The translations under genes and the position numbers were made by a program. Source: Flavobacterium soyae (GTDB lineage: Bacteria; Bacteroidota; Bacteroidia; Flavobacteriales; Flavobacteriaceae). From it: 64,000 nt of DNA. Below are positions 48,225 through 58,089 of the stretch, piece by piece. The notes under the pieces were generated by a model. The model was not told the DNA's origin. It saw nothing but the letters and a program-made list of their open reading frames with translations, and did no database searches. The DNA is taken from contig NZ_JAJQXA010000010.1 of NCBI RefSeq assembly GCF_021245985.1, forward strand, positions 158,280-222,279, in the 5' to 3' direction. Each line of letters opens with the position of its first letter. Position 1 is the stretch's first letter.

Positions 48225-50591
48225 CTACTTCTCCAAATTCTCCAATTCCTCTTTCTTAGTTTTCTTCTTCTCAAAAGTCAAAACCAGCGAAGGCAATACA
48301 ACTAAATTCGCAAACATTGCAAAAGCCAAAGTACAAGAAATTAATCCTCCAAGTGCAATTGTTCCGCTAAAGCTTGATAATGTGAAAGTCGCAAAACCTA
48401 AAATCAAAACAACCGATGTATAGAAAGTACTGATTCCAGTTTCTCTTAAAGCACTAAAAACCGATTTTTTAACTTTTCCGCCGCTTTGAAGCAAGTCATG
48501 TCTGTACTTCGCCATAAACTGAATTGCATTATCTACCGAGATTCCGAAGGCGATACTGAATACTAAAATCGTTGAAGGTTTTAACGGAATCCCGAAATAA
48601 CCCATCAATCCCGATGTAATGCAAAGCGGTAAAATATTCGTAATTACCGAAGCCATTACCATTTTAAAAGATCGGAATAAATACAAAATCAGAACCGCGA
48701 TTGTGAAAATTGCAAAGATTAATGACTCAATTAAGTTTTCAACCAAATATGAAGTTCCTTTTTGGAAAACCAATGCTTTTCCGGTAACGGTAACTTCATA
48801 ACGATCTTTTGGAAAAATTTCATCGATTTTGCTGTGAAGTTTTTTCTCCACTTTTGCCATTTCATCCGTTCCAATATCTTTCATGAAAGTCGTGATTCGG
48901 GCATATTGTCCAGTCGAATCAACGTAAGCTTTCATTAAATTTTCTTTGCTGTTTTTGGTCGCATTTTTAGCATAACTCAAAATAAAAGTCTGCTCCTGCG
49001 AAGTTGGCAATTGGTAATATTCCGGATTTCCGTTATAGAAGGCCTGTTTAGAATATTTAACCAAATTCACTATTGAAACTGGTTTTGCCAATTCTGGAAT
49101 TTCAGCAATTGTATTTTGCAGTTCATCCATTTTACGGATTGTCGAAGCCTTCATAACACCTTTTTTCTTTTTGGTGTCAATCATGATTTCAAGCGGCATA
49201 ACTCCGTTAAATTCTTTTTCGTAAAATAAAATATCTTTAAAGAAAGAAGCACTTTTTGGCATTTCACCAATCAAACTTCCTGAAACTTTCATTTGTGAAA
49301 CTCCAATTACGCTGAAAACCAAAAATAAACCGTAAACAATATAAACGTATCTACGTTTTGTTTTAACTACATCTTCAACCACATTTAATAAAGTCGAAAT
49401 ATAAGTTTTGGTTAAATGGTACAAATGCTTTTCTTTTGGCAATGCCATAAAACTGTATACAATTGGCACAATAAAAAGTGTCAATAAATAAACAGAAATT
49501 ACGTTGATTGAAGTTACTAAACCAAATTCAAAAAGCAGATCATTTCCGGTAATCATAAACGTAGCAAAACCAATCGCAGTCGTTAAATTCGTCATTAAAG
49601 TCGAAACCCCAATTTTTGAAATTACACGCTGCAGCGCCTTAGCCTGATTATTATGTAATTTAATTTCCTGCTGATATTTATTGATTAGAAAAATACAGTT
49701 CGTAATTCCGATAACGATAATCAGCGGTGGAATAATTGCTGTTAAAATCGTAATTTTATAACCAAATAACCCAAGTGTTCCAAAAGACCAGATTACACCA
49801 ACAATTAAAATACAAATTGAAATAAAGGTTGCTCTGAAAGAACGGAAAAAGAAAAAGAAAATCAACGAAACAGTCAATAAAGCCGCACCGATAAAAAGAC
49901 CAATTTCGCCTTTCATATCAGCCGCATTGATCGTTCTGATGTATGGCATACCTGAAACTTTAAGATCAATTCCGGTTGTTTTTTCGAATTTATCGATTTT
50001 TGGAACCAGATTTTCAAGTATAAAAGTTTTTCTTTCAGCAGTATTTACCAGTTTTTTATTGATGTAAATTGCAGAGCGAACACTTCCGCTTTCTTTATTG
50101 AATAATAATCCTTCGTAAAAAGGTAAATTATGGAATAAATCGTGCTGAACGCTTTTTAAATAAACAGGATCTAAAACTTTACTTTGATCGATAAATGGCG
50201 TTAAAACAAATTTTTCGTTAACGGTATCTTTCTCCAGTTTTTTTAAATCGTTTAATGAAACAACTAAATCAACTTCTTTAGATTTTTTTAAACTTGTCAT
50301 TAACTCATTCCAGGCAGCATAATTCTTTGGAGTAAAAAAGTTTTTATCCTGAAAACCAATTACGACCAGGTTTCCTTCCTCACCAAACTTGTCTAAGAAC
50401 TTTTGATATTCTTTGTTTGCGATATGATCTTTTGGAAGCAGGTTTGCTTCGGTATAAGTCATAGCAAGGTTTTTCCATTGGTAACCAAGGAAAATAGTTA
50501 AAGCAGAAAGGATGACCAGAATTGTGATTCTGTTTTTAAGTATGATTCGGGCTAATTTTTCCCAGAACCCAACTTTAATAGCGTTTTTCAT
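48225..50591 (-). CDS. RND-superfamily (MMPL-type) transporter
   Basis: This 788-residue protein has the RND layout: a transmembrane helix near residue 20-40, a large periplasmic domain (TYTEANLLPKDHIANKEYQK), six helices, a second periplasmic domain and five to six further helices. Sequences such as GALVFQKGTSYLVENLIESL and FGISVDNAIQFMAKYRHD with SSFSGTIALGGLISC resemble the MMPL/HpnN/SSD group. Likely exports lipids or hydrophobic molecules; substrate unknown. It stands alone. Confidence 0.86.
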   Translation of the reverse strand: MKNAIKVGFWEKLARIILKNRITILVILSALTIFLGYQWKNLAMTYTEANLLPKDHIANKEYQKFLDKFGEEGNLVVIGFQDKNFFTPKNYAAWNELMTSLKKSKEVDLVVSLNDLKKLEKDTVNEKFVLTPFIDQSKVLDPVYLKSVQHDLFHNLPFYEGLLFNKESGSVRSAIYINKKLVNTAERKTFILENLVPKIDKFEKTTGIDLKVSGMPYIRTINAADMKGEIGLFIGAALLTVSLIFFFFFRSFRATFISICILIVGVIWSFGTLGLFGYKITILTAIIPPLIIVIGITNCIFLINKYQQEIKLHNNQAKALQRVISKIGVSTLMTNLTTAIGFATFMITGNDLLFEFGLVTSINVISVYLLTLFIVPIVYSFMALPKEKHLYHLTKTYISTLLNVVEDVVKTKRRYVYIVYGLFLVFSVIGVSQMKVSGSLIGEMPKSASFFKDILFYEKEFNGVMPLEIMIDTKKKKGVMKASTIRKMDELQNTIAEIPELAKPVSIVNLVKYSKQAFYNGNPEYYQLPTSQEQTFILSYAKNATKNSKENLMKAYVDSTGQYARITTFMKDIGTDEMAKVEKKLHSKIDEIFPKDRYEVTVTGKALVFQKGTSYLVENLIESLIFAIFTIAVLILYLFRSFKMVMASVITNILPLCITSGLMGYFGIPLKPSTILVFSIAFGISVDNAIQFMAKYRHDLLQSGGKVKKSVFSALRETGISTFYTSVVLILGFATFTLSSFSGTIALGGLISCTLAFAMFANLVVLPSLVLTFEKKKTKKEELENLEK

Positions 50592-50611
50592 AAAATCTTT
50601 AAAAATGGTTG

Positions 50612-50619
50612 CAAATGTA
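50612..50619 (-). promoter_or_regulatory. Candidate -7 element of the RND transporter
   Basis: The minus strand reads TACATTTG then CA, an exact TAnnTTTG match about 20 bp before the start; a TTTG lies 24 bp further upstream. Confidence 0.45.
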
Positions 50620-50772
50620 GTGAAAACTGCTCAAAATCATAAACAAACGATTGTATTTTACTTAATGTTAACACAAATCTGCAGGGTATAATTTTGCAAT
50701 AAATTTCTTTCTTTTTGCTGTTTAGTCGTTAGCTTTTCTCATATTTGCAATTAATTTAAAAATGAAAAGAAA

Positions 50773-51102
50773 ATGAATTGGATTTTATTGATTATTGCCG
50801 GACTGTTTGAAGTTGGATTTGCATCATGTCTGGGAAAAGCGAAAGAAACAACAGGAATTACATCAACTTATTGGATGGCTGGATTTTTTGTGTGTCTTTC
50901 AATCAGTATGATTTTATTGTATAAGGCAACACAAACTTTACCAATTGGAACTGCTTATGCTGTCTGGACAGGAATTGGGGCAGTTGGAACCGTTTTAGTT
51001 GGAATTTTTATTTTTAAAGAACCGGCAGCTTTCTGGAGAATATTTTTTCTTACAACATTAATCGCTTCAATTATTGGATTGAAATTCGTTTCAAGCCACT
51101 AA
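50773..51102 (+). CDS. sugE: SMR-family exporter (SugE/Gdx-like)
   Basis: This 109-residue protein has four transmembrane helices, the essential Glu in LFEVGFASCLGKAKETTG, and the SugE/Gdx-type motif PIGTAYAVWTGIGAVGT. SugE-type SMR proteins export guanidinium or quaternary ammonium compounds as dual-topology dimers. I looked for a guanidine riboswitch in the 180-bp upstream region and saw none. Confidence 0.88.
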   Translation: MNWILLIIAGLFEVGFASCLGKAKETTGITSTYWMAGFFVCLSISMILLYKATQTLPIGTAYAVWTGIGAVGTVLVGIFIFKEPAAFWRIFFLTTLIASIIGLKFVSSH

Positions 51103-51111
51103 AAAATATAT

Positions 51112-51163
51112 GCCACAGATTTCACAGATTTAAAGGATTTTTTAATCTGTGAAAATCTGTGGC
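51112..51163. repeat. CCACAGATT inverted repeat
   Basis: GCCACAGATTTCACAGATT pairs with AATCTGTGAAAATCTGTGGC apart from one extra A. It belongs to the dispersed CCACAGATT family (40597, 63661) and could end the sugE transcript. Confidence 0.65.
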
Positions 51164-51190
51164 AAAAAAAACTTTAATTATCCTTAAACA

Positions 51191-51952
51191 ATGCAGGAAA
51201 ACAATACCACAACTTTTATATTTCTAACGATTCTTTTACTGTTGGTTGTCATAATTTGTTTTATGATCTATCAATTAATGCAGGCAAAAAAGGAGAAGGA
51301 TAATGCCGAAAAAAGCTTTTATGCGCTTGAAGCAAAAGTAAACGACTTGCAGTTAGAAAATTTAGAGTCAAAGTTAAATCCGCATTTATTTAAGAATATT
51401 TTAAATTCGATTCAGTCGCACGCTTATCAAACTTATTTTGCTCTGGATAAACTGGCCAATGTCCTGGATTATATTTTATACGAAAGCAAAAAGAAATTCG
51501 TAACCGCAAAAGAAGAAATAAACTTTGCGCTGAATTTAATAGAAATCAATAAAATCAAAATCAGCCCGCTTTTTGAGTTGAAGATTAAAACTAATATCAA
51601 CGAAGAGGATAAATTGTACGATCAGCCTTTACTGGCGCCTTTGATTTCGATTGATTTAATCGAAAATGCCTTTAAACATGCCGACCTTCAAAGTGCCGAT
51701 GCTTTTATTTCGGTAGTTTTTGAATTTAAGGACAATGCTTTCTTTATGACGGTTTCTAATAAAATCTCAGATAAAAAAGTATTAAAAAAAGAACGAAGCG
51801 GTTTTGGCCACGCAACTTTAGAACATCGTCTGCGCATTATTTACAAGAATAATTTTAAACTTGATAAATTTGTAGAAAACGATGTTTATATTGCTCATCT
51901 AAAAATAGATTTACTTGAATACAAAACTGAAATGCTTGCTTCTGGACGATGA
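51191..51952 (+). CDS. LytS-like sensor histidine kinase
   Basis: This 253-residue protein has one transmembrane helix (FLTILLLLVVIICFMIYQLM, about 10-30), a short coiled coil and a His_kinase (HisKA_5-like) domain. The phospho-acceptor region is LNPHLFKNILNSIQSHA and the ATP lid is IDLIENAFKHADLQ, with GFGHATLEHRL. There is no extracellular sensor domain to speak of. It overlaps the response-regulator gene by 38 bases, so they are a two-component pair. Confidence 0.88.
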   Translation: MQENNTTTFIFLTILLLLVVIICFMIYQLMQAKKEKDNAEKSFYALEAKVNDLQLENLESKLNPHLFKNILNSIQSHAYQTYFALDKLANVLDYILYESKKKFVTAKEEINFALNLIEINKIKISPLFELKIKTNINEEDKLYDQPLLAPLISIDLIENAFKHADLQSADAFISVVFEFKDNAFFMTVSNKISDKKVLKKERSGFGHATLEHRLRIIYKNNFKLDKFVENDVYIAHLKIDLLEYKTEMLASGR

Positions 51953-52634
51953 GCTTCCGGGATTAACGTACTTAAAAATGCTTTGCGAACAAATTCCTGA
52001 ACTGGAAATCGTAAAGACGTTTAATAATCCGCAGAAACTTTTGTCTGATATTCCCGAACTCGAATTTGATTTGTTAATATCAGATATCGAAATGCCGGGA
52101 ATGGACGGGCTTCATCTTGCCGAAATGCTCAATGATAAATTAGTGATTTTTTGTACCGCGTATAAAGAATATGCCGCCGATGCTTTTAATATCGATGCAG
52201 TAGATTATATCACAAAACCTGTAAAACTGGAACGTTTGCAAAAAGCAGTCTCAAAAGCTTTAGAACGTTTTGAAAAACCGGATACAGCTAAAAAATTCAT
52301 TCAGTTAAATACAGATAGAGGAAAAACACTGCTTTATTTTAATCAGATTCAATACATCAAAACGGCTGTAAGTGACAGCCGCGACAAAACGGTTTTACTT
52401 GCCGATGGAAGTTTTTTGAATTTGAAAAATGTAAAATTCGATACACTTTTAAACGAATTGCCCGAAGCCAATTTCTGCCGAATAAACAAAAAAGAAATCA
52501 TTGCCGTAAAAGCGATAAAATTCTTCAACCACAACGAAATTGTGCTGCATCATATTGAAGAAAACAATAAAAATACAACCTTACTTTTAAGTGAAACCTA
52601 CCGTTCTGATTTCTTGAAAAAGGTAAAATTATAA
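51915..52634 (+). CDS. LytTR-family response regulator
   Basis: This 239-residue protein starts at TTG 51915, the only possible start after an in-frame stop at 51906-51908. A receiver domain (about 5-120) has acidic DDELPG, phospho-acceptor Asp in LISDIEMPGMDGL, and Lys in DYITKPVK. A LytTR DNA-binding domain follows (about 140-235, KFIQLNTDRGKTLLYFNQ, FCRINKKEIIAVKAI). It should bind direct-repeat promoters when phosphorylated by the LytS-like kinase. Confidence 0.88.
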   Translation: MNTKLKCLLLDDELPGLTYLKMLCEQIPELEIVKTFNNPQKLLSDIPELEFDLLISDIEMPGMDGLHLAEMLNDKLVIFCTAYKEYAADAFNIDAVDYITKPVKLERLQKAVSKALERFEKPDTAKKFIQLNTDRGKTLLYFNQIQYIKTAVSDSRDKTVLLADGSFLNLKNVKFDTLLNELPEANFCRINKKEIIAVKAIKFFNHNEIVLHHIEENNKNTTLLLSETYRSDFLKKVKL

Positions 52635-52657
52635 GATTATTTCATAGCTCAACATTA

Positions 52658-52723
52658 TGTCATCCTGAGCGAAGTCGAAGCCCTTTTCAGTTTCATAAGC
52701 CTTCGACTTCGCTCAGGATGACA
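52658..52723. repeat. TGTCATCCTGAGCGAAGTCG inverted repeat
   Basis: Perfect 23-bp arms (52658-52680 and 52701-52723) with a 20-bp loop. A half copy, TCTTCGACTTCGCTCAGGA, is at 55362-55380. It lies after the LytTR gene and can act as a terminator-like hairpin. Confidence 0.75.
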
Positions 52724-52859
52724 ATGCTTTTTAGATGTTGTTATTAACTTATTACAAAGTTTTTCAGTCTTGTTACATAGATTGAAAATTAACTGTAAAT
52801 TTACTTTATCACTTTGCTGTCAGTCCTGATATTTGCGGCAATAATTAAAAGAACGAGTT

Positions 52860-55130
52860 ATGAATAACATTAAGAACTCTTTATTCTATGTTACAATTAT
52901 TGGAGGATTTACAGCTCTGATATATTGGATAATTTCAAAAGGGGCATCATTAGAAGCTGGACAGAATATTGTTAAAAAACAAATTGTAAGTAATCATTGG
53001 AATGATTTTCTTCATTCAATGGTCGAAAACTTACAGCACCCGCTGGCTATTTTGCTGGCGCAGATTGTGACTATTATTTTAGTAGCACGTTTATTTGGAT
53101 GGTTTTTCAGAAAAATTGGGCAGCCTTCTGTAATTGGCGAAATGGTTGCCGGGATTGTTCTTGGGCCGTCTTTAGTAGGAATGTATTTTCCTGAGTTCTC
53201 GGCAGCTTTATTCCCAAAAGAATCTTTAGGAAACTTACAATTTTTAAGTCAGATTGGTTTAATCCTTTTCATGTTTGTTATTGGTATGGAACTGGATTTG
53301 AAAGTGTTGAAAAACAAAGCACATGATGCCGTAGTTATTAGTCACGCCAGTATCGTTATTCCGTTTGCATTAGGACTGGCTTTGGCTTATTTCATTTATC
53401 AGACTTTTGCTCCAAAAGGGGTTGAATTCTCTTCTTTCGGATTATTTATGGGAATCGCCATGAGTATTACCGCTTTTCCGGTTTTGGCCAGAATTGTCCA
53501 GGAGCGGGGAATGCAGAAAACAAAACTCGGAACTATTGCCATAACCTGCGCCGCTGCAGATGATATTACTGCCTGGTGTATTTTGGCAGTTGTAATTGCA
53601 ATTGTAAAAGCAGGTTCGCTTTCAAGTTCATTATATGTAATTGGTTTAGCAATTTTATATGTAATTATAATGTTGAAAATCGTTCGCCCGTTCCTGAAAC
53701 GTGTCGGAGATTTAAATTCAACTCGTGAAAGTTTAAATAAACCAGTAGTTGCTATTTTCTTTTTAACACTTTTATTTTCGGCGTATGCTGCAGAATTAAT
53801 CGGAATTCACGCTTTATTTGGAGCTTTCTTAGCAGGAGCAATAATGCCTGAAAACAATAAATTCAGAAATATATTTATCGAAAAGGTAGAAGATGTTTCG
53901 ATAATTGTGTTGTTGCCATTGTTCTTTGTATTTACAGGTTTGCGTACCCAAATAGGTTTGTTAAACGATCCTGCTTTATGGAAAATCACGGGATTAATTA
54001 TTGCAGTTGCCGTAGTTGGAAAATTCTTTGGAAGCGCATTAGCAGCAAAATTTGTTGGACAAAGCTGGAAAGACAGTTTAGCTATTGGGGCTTTAATGAA
54101 TACAAGAGGTTTAATGGAACTTGTTGTTTTAAATATTGGTTACGATCTTGGAGTATTGTCTACAGAGATTTTTACCATGATGGTAATTATGGCATTGCTG
54201 ACTACTTTTATGACGGGGCCGGCTTTAGACTTCATCGGATTTGTTTTTAAAGATAAAATCACAGCTATTCCGCAGGAAATAGGAAATAAAAGTAAATACA
54301 AAATACTGCTTTCATTTGGTACTCCTGAAAGAGGAAAAAAACTTTTACAGATTGCCAATAGTCTGGTTAAAAAGCAGCAGGATAATTCGATCGTAACGGC
54401 GATGCATTTGTCTTTAAGTACAGAAATACATTCGTTTGATATAAAAGAACACGAACGTAAAATGTTAGTTCCGGTTATTGATGAGTCTCATAAACTGAAT
54501 CAAAACATGGTAAGTCTGTTTAAAGTCTCTAATGATATTGATACTGATATTATTGATGCGGCAAACCAAGGCGAATATGATTTATTGTTAGTTGGTTTGG
54601 GACAGTCTATTTTTGATGGAACCTTACTGGGAAAAATTCTTGGTTTTACAACCCGAATTGTAAATCCCGATCGTTTAATTGACAAGTTTACCGGAAAAGA
54701 AGGTTTGTTTGAAAATAACCCTTTTGATGAAAGAACACGTCATATTATAGCAAAAACCAAAATGCCGGTTGGTATTTTTATCGATAAAAATCTTGAAGAA
54801 GTGGATCAGGTTTTTATGCCGATTTTTAGCAGAGAAGATGCTTTTTTAATTGATTATGCTAAAAAATTAATCAATAATAACGGTTCGCAGATTACAGTTC
54901 TTGATGCCGGCGGAGAAGTAAAAAACACACGCGATATTCAGGAAACTATCCGATCTATCGAACAGATTGCTCCAAATCATATTATGATTATGCATGACAG
55001 AACAATTAAAAAAGATTTTCTGGACAGCCAAAGCTTAATGATTATAAGTTTAGACAGCTGGAAAAAATTGATTGAATCTCAAAGTACATGGCTGAATAAT
55101 ACACCTTCAGTTTTGATTTTCAAACCATAG
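52860..55130 (+). CDS. Kef-type (CPA2) cation:proton antiporter
   Basis: This 756-residue protein has an N-terminal helix and about 12 transmembrane helices of the Na/H exchanger type. IGEMVAGIVLGPSLVGMYFP, AMSITAFPVLARIVQERG and CAAADDITAWCILAV contain the paired Asp of the ion site. GLMELVVLNIGYDLGVLS lies later in the core. The C-terminal half (about 480-756) has a universal-stress-protein-like domain. It exchanges Na+ or K+ for H+. It stands alone. Confidence 0.88.
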   Translation: MNNIKNSLFYVTIIGGFTALIYWIISKGASLEAGQNIVKKQIVSNHWNDFLHSMVENLQHPLAILLAQIVTIILVARLFGWFFRKIGQPSVIGEMVAGIVLGPSLVGMYFPEFSAALFPKESLGNLQFLSQIGLILFMFVIGMELDLKVLKNKAHDAVVISHASIVIPFALGLALAYFIYQTFAPKGVEFSSFGLFMGIAMSITAFPVLARIVQERGMQKTKLGTIAITCAAADDITAWCILAVVIAIVKAGSLSSSLYVIGLAILYVIIMLKIVRPFLKRVGDLNSTRESLNKPVVAIFFLTLLFSAYAAELIGIHALFGAFLAGAIMPENNKFRNIFIEKVEDVSIIVLLPLFFVFTGLRTQIGLLNDPALWKITGLIIAVAVVGKFFGSALAAKFVGQSWKDSLAIGALMNTRGLMELVVLNIGYDLGVLSTEIFTMMVIMALLTTFMTGPALDFIGFVFKDKITAIPQEIGNKSKYKILLSFGTPERGKKLLQIANSLVKKQQDNSIVTAMHLSLSTEIHSFDIKEHERKMLVPVIDESHKLNQNMVSLFKVSNDIDTDIIDAANQGEYDLLLVGLGQSIFDGTLLGKILGFTTRIVNPDRLIDKFTGKEGLFENNPFDERTRHIIAKTKMPVGIFIDKNLEEVDQVFMPIFSREDAFLIDYAKKLINNNGSQITVLDAGGEVKNTRDIQETIRSIEQIAPNHIMIMHDRTIKKDFLDSQSLMIISLDSWKKLIESQSTWLNNTPSVLIFKP

Positions 55131-55476
55131 TTAGTTTTAAAATTTTAATATTTAAAATTCCAAATTCCAATTTATGATTGGGGTTTGGGATTTTTTTAAG
55201 CCTGTTTTGTCATTTCGACGTAAGGAGAAATCGCACTAGAGAATCGACAAAGATTGGCGACTTACTGTGTAGAGTTACGAGTGTGATTTCTCCTTACGTC
55301 GAAATGACAAGCTTTGTCTATAATTGGAATTTGAGATTTACTTTGTAGAGTTACAAGACCATTCTTCGACTTCGCTCAGGAAGACAAAAAAAGCCGAGAA
55401 GCCCTTTGCGCTCTCATCAAAATTTATTCCTTAAAGAAAACTTAGCGGCCTTTGCGGTTAAATCCTCAATCAAAAT
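55131..55476. other. 346-bp gap with GTCATTTCGAC and CTTCGACTTCGCTCAGG elements
   Basis: No gene. It holds the 104-bp inverted repeat at 55207-55310, a half copy of the TCCTGAGCGAAGTCG repeat (55362-55380) and AATTCCAAATTCCAATTTA low-complexity DNA at the start. Confidence 0.55.
55207..55310. repeat. GTCATTTCGAC palindromic element, copy B
   Basis: Arms 55207-55236 and 55281-55310 pair over 30 bp with one G-T wobble (beginning TTGTCATTTCGACGTAAGG). The centre GAATCGACAAAGATTGGCGA is shared with 48031-48132 in the opposite orientation. Confidence 0.8.
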
Positions 55477-57972
55477 CTAAAGCCCCAAATCAAGAACATA
55501 AGAAATCTTAACCGCAATATTATCATCAAATTCAGGTAATTGATTTGGGCCATAACGATAGAATCCGCCGAGACCAAAACCTTTGTAGATTTTATTTAAT
55601 TCGATTCCCGATTCAAAGAATCCTTTGTCAAGCGTTTTATAAGTTGGGCCAACGTGCTGTTCGGGTTTTTCCATATTTCCCCACGCCATTCTGGTAACCA
55701 GTACTAATGAAGGACGTACTTTTTTCATGATGTTAATTCTTTCAAAACCATGTTTGATCTGGAAGAACACATATTGACTTGAGAAAAACTCATTAAAAAA
55801 CATGGTTTCAAAACTGTTTCTTCCGGCAAAAGTAATACGCTGGATAATGGTTTCTTTGGTAAGGTTGTTAGGCATGGTGTTATACAAATGCGTAAGCGGA
55901 ACATTGCCTATTGCATAACCGCCTTGTAAAAGCAGACTCGTTTTTTGACCATTTAGGTATTTCTTTTCGTACTCCGTTTTAAAATCTATTTTTCCAAAAT
56001 TAAAATCATTATCTAAAACATTTGGCAGCGATTGGGTGTACTGAAAAGTAAATCTAGGGAATCTTTTATCCGATTCAGTTCTTCCGGTTGGAGTCTGCAT
56101 AAAATCACTGAAAGGTGCCCAAACAATAGAAACCATTGCAGTTGTCATAATAAAACTTGAATATAACTGACCGTTGTAATTAAAAAGATAATCGAACTTA
56201 GGTTCAACATACGTTCTGGCTAGTTCAACAACAGCTTCTGTCTTCGGAATAATTTTTGTCTGAACATTTGCTTTCCAGCTAGTGTATTTGTAAAAAGTAC
56301 TAATGTTGATAGGCCTCGGATCATAAATTTTAAAAACACGTTTATCAACAGCAAAAACGGTACTCGCAATTTCCCGAACATCATCTGTATAAGATCCGTT
56401 TAACCAGGTGTTCGTGTTTTGGTCTAACAAAACACCGGCGCCCAAATTATATTTAACAACGCCGTCTTTTGTGCCATAAGCCGTATACCCTTCAATTCTA
56501 AAATCTTTAGAAAATTTATCATTTGTTACGCCTCCAAGACCTAAACGAAAACCTTCGTAATTATTATAACTGATTATTTTTTTTAAATCAAGATCAACCG
56601 GACCAATCGGAATGTATCCATTGATGATTTTTCGACCCAATCCTAAACGTTTTTCAATTCTTCGGCTTACAGAGAGGCTGTCTAATAATTGATATGTTTT
56701 CTGGCTTTTTTGATCTAAAGCTTCTTTGCGGTACTGATTCCAGAATTCCTCCGGTTTTTTGCTTGCATCGTCTTTAATTTCAATATAAAGAGATGGGTTT
56801 TTTATTGGAGTTTCGGTATTGTAATGAATATCAAAATTATTACTTTCAGAAAGTAAATAGGTAAAATCTGAAGCGGCTTTTTTTCTCGGTTCAAAATCTT
56901 CGGAAACATCTCCATCAAACTGAATCGTTCCGCCTAAAATTTTAATATCGTCATCATTTTTTCCTTTTACAATTTTAAAAGTCGTATTGCTTTGAAACCA
57001 TACTTTTTCATTCGGGACATAATCAAACTCATGAATGCCGCTGATATCTAAAACGCCTTTTATGCGCATTACAGCTTTTGCAACAGCAAAATTTTGCGAG
57101 TCGATATACAAAACACCTTCTAAACCCGATGTCTTTCTTTTGTGTTTATTTTTAAAGTAAATCATAAAAGTTTCACGGCCTTTTATGTTTACAGTATCCA
57201 GCAATTTGTAATTGTATGTTGCAGGAGCAGTATTCGAAATAGGGTTTTCGTACTTAGTTTCAAAAAGCTCGTATTTATTATCGTAAATAGATATCGACTG
57301 TAAATTGAAAGCAATAACTTCGTAAATAGGGTTTTTAAAACCGGCTATTTTGGTTCCCAGAACGATTTCTTTAAGTTTGTTGTTTCCAAACTGATATTGC
57401 GAAACTTTCTCCGTTTGAAACAAATGCTGTTTGCTTATTATTTCTTTGAATTTATAATCAGATGAATCGATGTTGATTTTCTTTTTATTGAAATCTTTAT
57501 AAACGGCAGATGAATCTATTCTCCCGTCAATTGAATCAGGGTTGGCAGTAACAATTAGTTTATTGTACGTTTTGTACTCAAAACTGCTTAATTTTTTCTG
57601 CGGATTGTTATTGTTTTTATTCGCAATAACTTTTTTGATAATCGTTAAAGCCGGATTTTCATTAGAAACAATAACTTCTTTTAAATCATCTGTTTTTTGA
57701 GATAAGGAAACAGTATAAAACTTTTTGTTCTCTAGTAAAGCGATAATTTTAGTTTGAAAACCAATATAAGAAACCGTAAAAGTTCCTGATTCTGCAATAG
57801 TTTTAAAAATAAACTTTCCGTCAACATCTGTTATTGTATTACTGTTGTCAGAAGTGGTGATAGTGGCAAAGGGAAGTGGCTTGTTGTTTGAATCGGTTAC
57901 GATTCCGCTTATTTGAAATTGCGCCTGAATACTAAGCGTAAAAAATAAAGTCAAAAAACAAAATAGCCTCAT
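55477..57972 (-). CDS. DUF5686 / carboxypeptidase-like regulatory domain outer-membrane protein
   Basis: This 831-residue protein has a signal peptide (MRLFCFLTLFFTLSIQAQ) and a carboxypeptidase-regulatory-like domain (residues 19-110, QISGIVTDSNNKPLPFATI, YIGFQTKII). A long beta-rich DUF5686 region follows, predicted to form an outer-membrane barrel and ending KISYVLDLGL. The family is typical of Bacteroidota and is often compared with TonB-dependent-receptor associated or outer-membrane assembly proteins. Its function is unknown. The gene stands alone. Confidence 0.88.
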   Translation of the reverse strand: MRLFCFLTLFFTLSIQAQFQISGIVTDSNNKPLPFATITTSDNSNTITDVDGKFIFKTIAESGTFTVSYIGFQTKIIALLENKKFYTVSLSQKTDDLKEVIVSNENPALTIIKKVIANKNNNNPQKKLSSFEYKTYNKLIVTANPDSIDGRIDSSAVYKDFNKKKINIDSSDYKFKEIISKQHLFQTEKVSQYQFGNNKLKEIVLGTKIAGFKNPIYEVIAFNLQSISIYDNKYELFETKYENPISNTAPATYNYKLLDTVNIKGRETFMIYFKNKHKRKTSGLEGVLYIDSQNFAVAKAVMRIKGVLDISGIHEFDYVPNEKVWFQSNTTFKIVKGKNDDDIKILGGTIQFDGDVSEDFEPRKKAASDFTYLLSESNNFDIHYNTETPIKNPSLYIEIKDDASKKPEEFWNQYRKEALDQKSQKTYQLLDSLSVSRRIEKRLGLGRKIINGYIPIGPVDLDLKKIISYNNYEGFRLGLGGVTNDKFSKDFRIEGYTAYGTKDGVVKYNLGAGVLLDQNTNTWLNGSYTDDVREIASTVFAVDKRVFKIYDPRPINISTFYKYTSWKANVQTKIIPKTEAVVELARTYVEPKFDYLFNYNGQLYSSFIMTTAMVSIVWAPFSDFMQTPTGRTESDKRFPRFTFQYTQSLPNVLDNDFNFGKIDFKTEYEKKYLNGQKTSLLLQGGYAIGNVPLTHLYNTMPNNLTKETIIQRITFAGRNSFETMFFNEFFSSQYVFFQIKHGFERINIMKKVRPSLVLVTRMAWGNMEKPEQHVGPTYKTLDKGFFESGIELNKIYKGFGLGGFYRYGPNQLPEFDDNIAVKISYVLDLGL

Positions 57973-58034
57973 AGAGAATTATATAGATTCAAAAACGGAA
58001 AGAATTCAATTTTGGTATGCAAAAATAAGAATAA

Positions 58035-58070
58035 AAAAATCCGTCTGATAATTTTACCAGACGGATTTTT
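58035..58070 (-). terminator. Terminator after frr
   Basis: AAAAATCCGTCTG, loop ATAATTTTAC, CAGACGGATTTTT: a 13-bp stem with a T-run on the minus strand, 20 bp after the frr stop. Confidence 0.85.
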
Positions 58071-58089
58071 GAATTTCAGTATCAAATAC

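Noticed and set aside
50592..50772. Guanidine riboswitch upstream of the SugE/Gdx-like gene
   Set aside because: No conserved ACGR or GGACGAGG-type hairpin motifs seen in the leader.
54140..54358. Minus-strand frame inside the antiporter gene
   Set aside because: Antisense shadow of a well-supported membrane protein.
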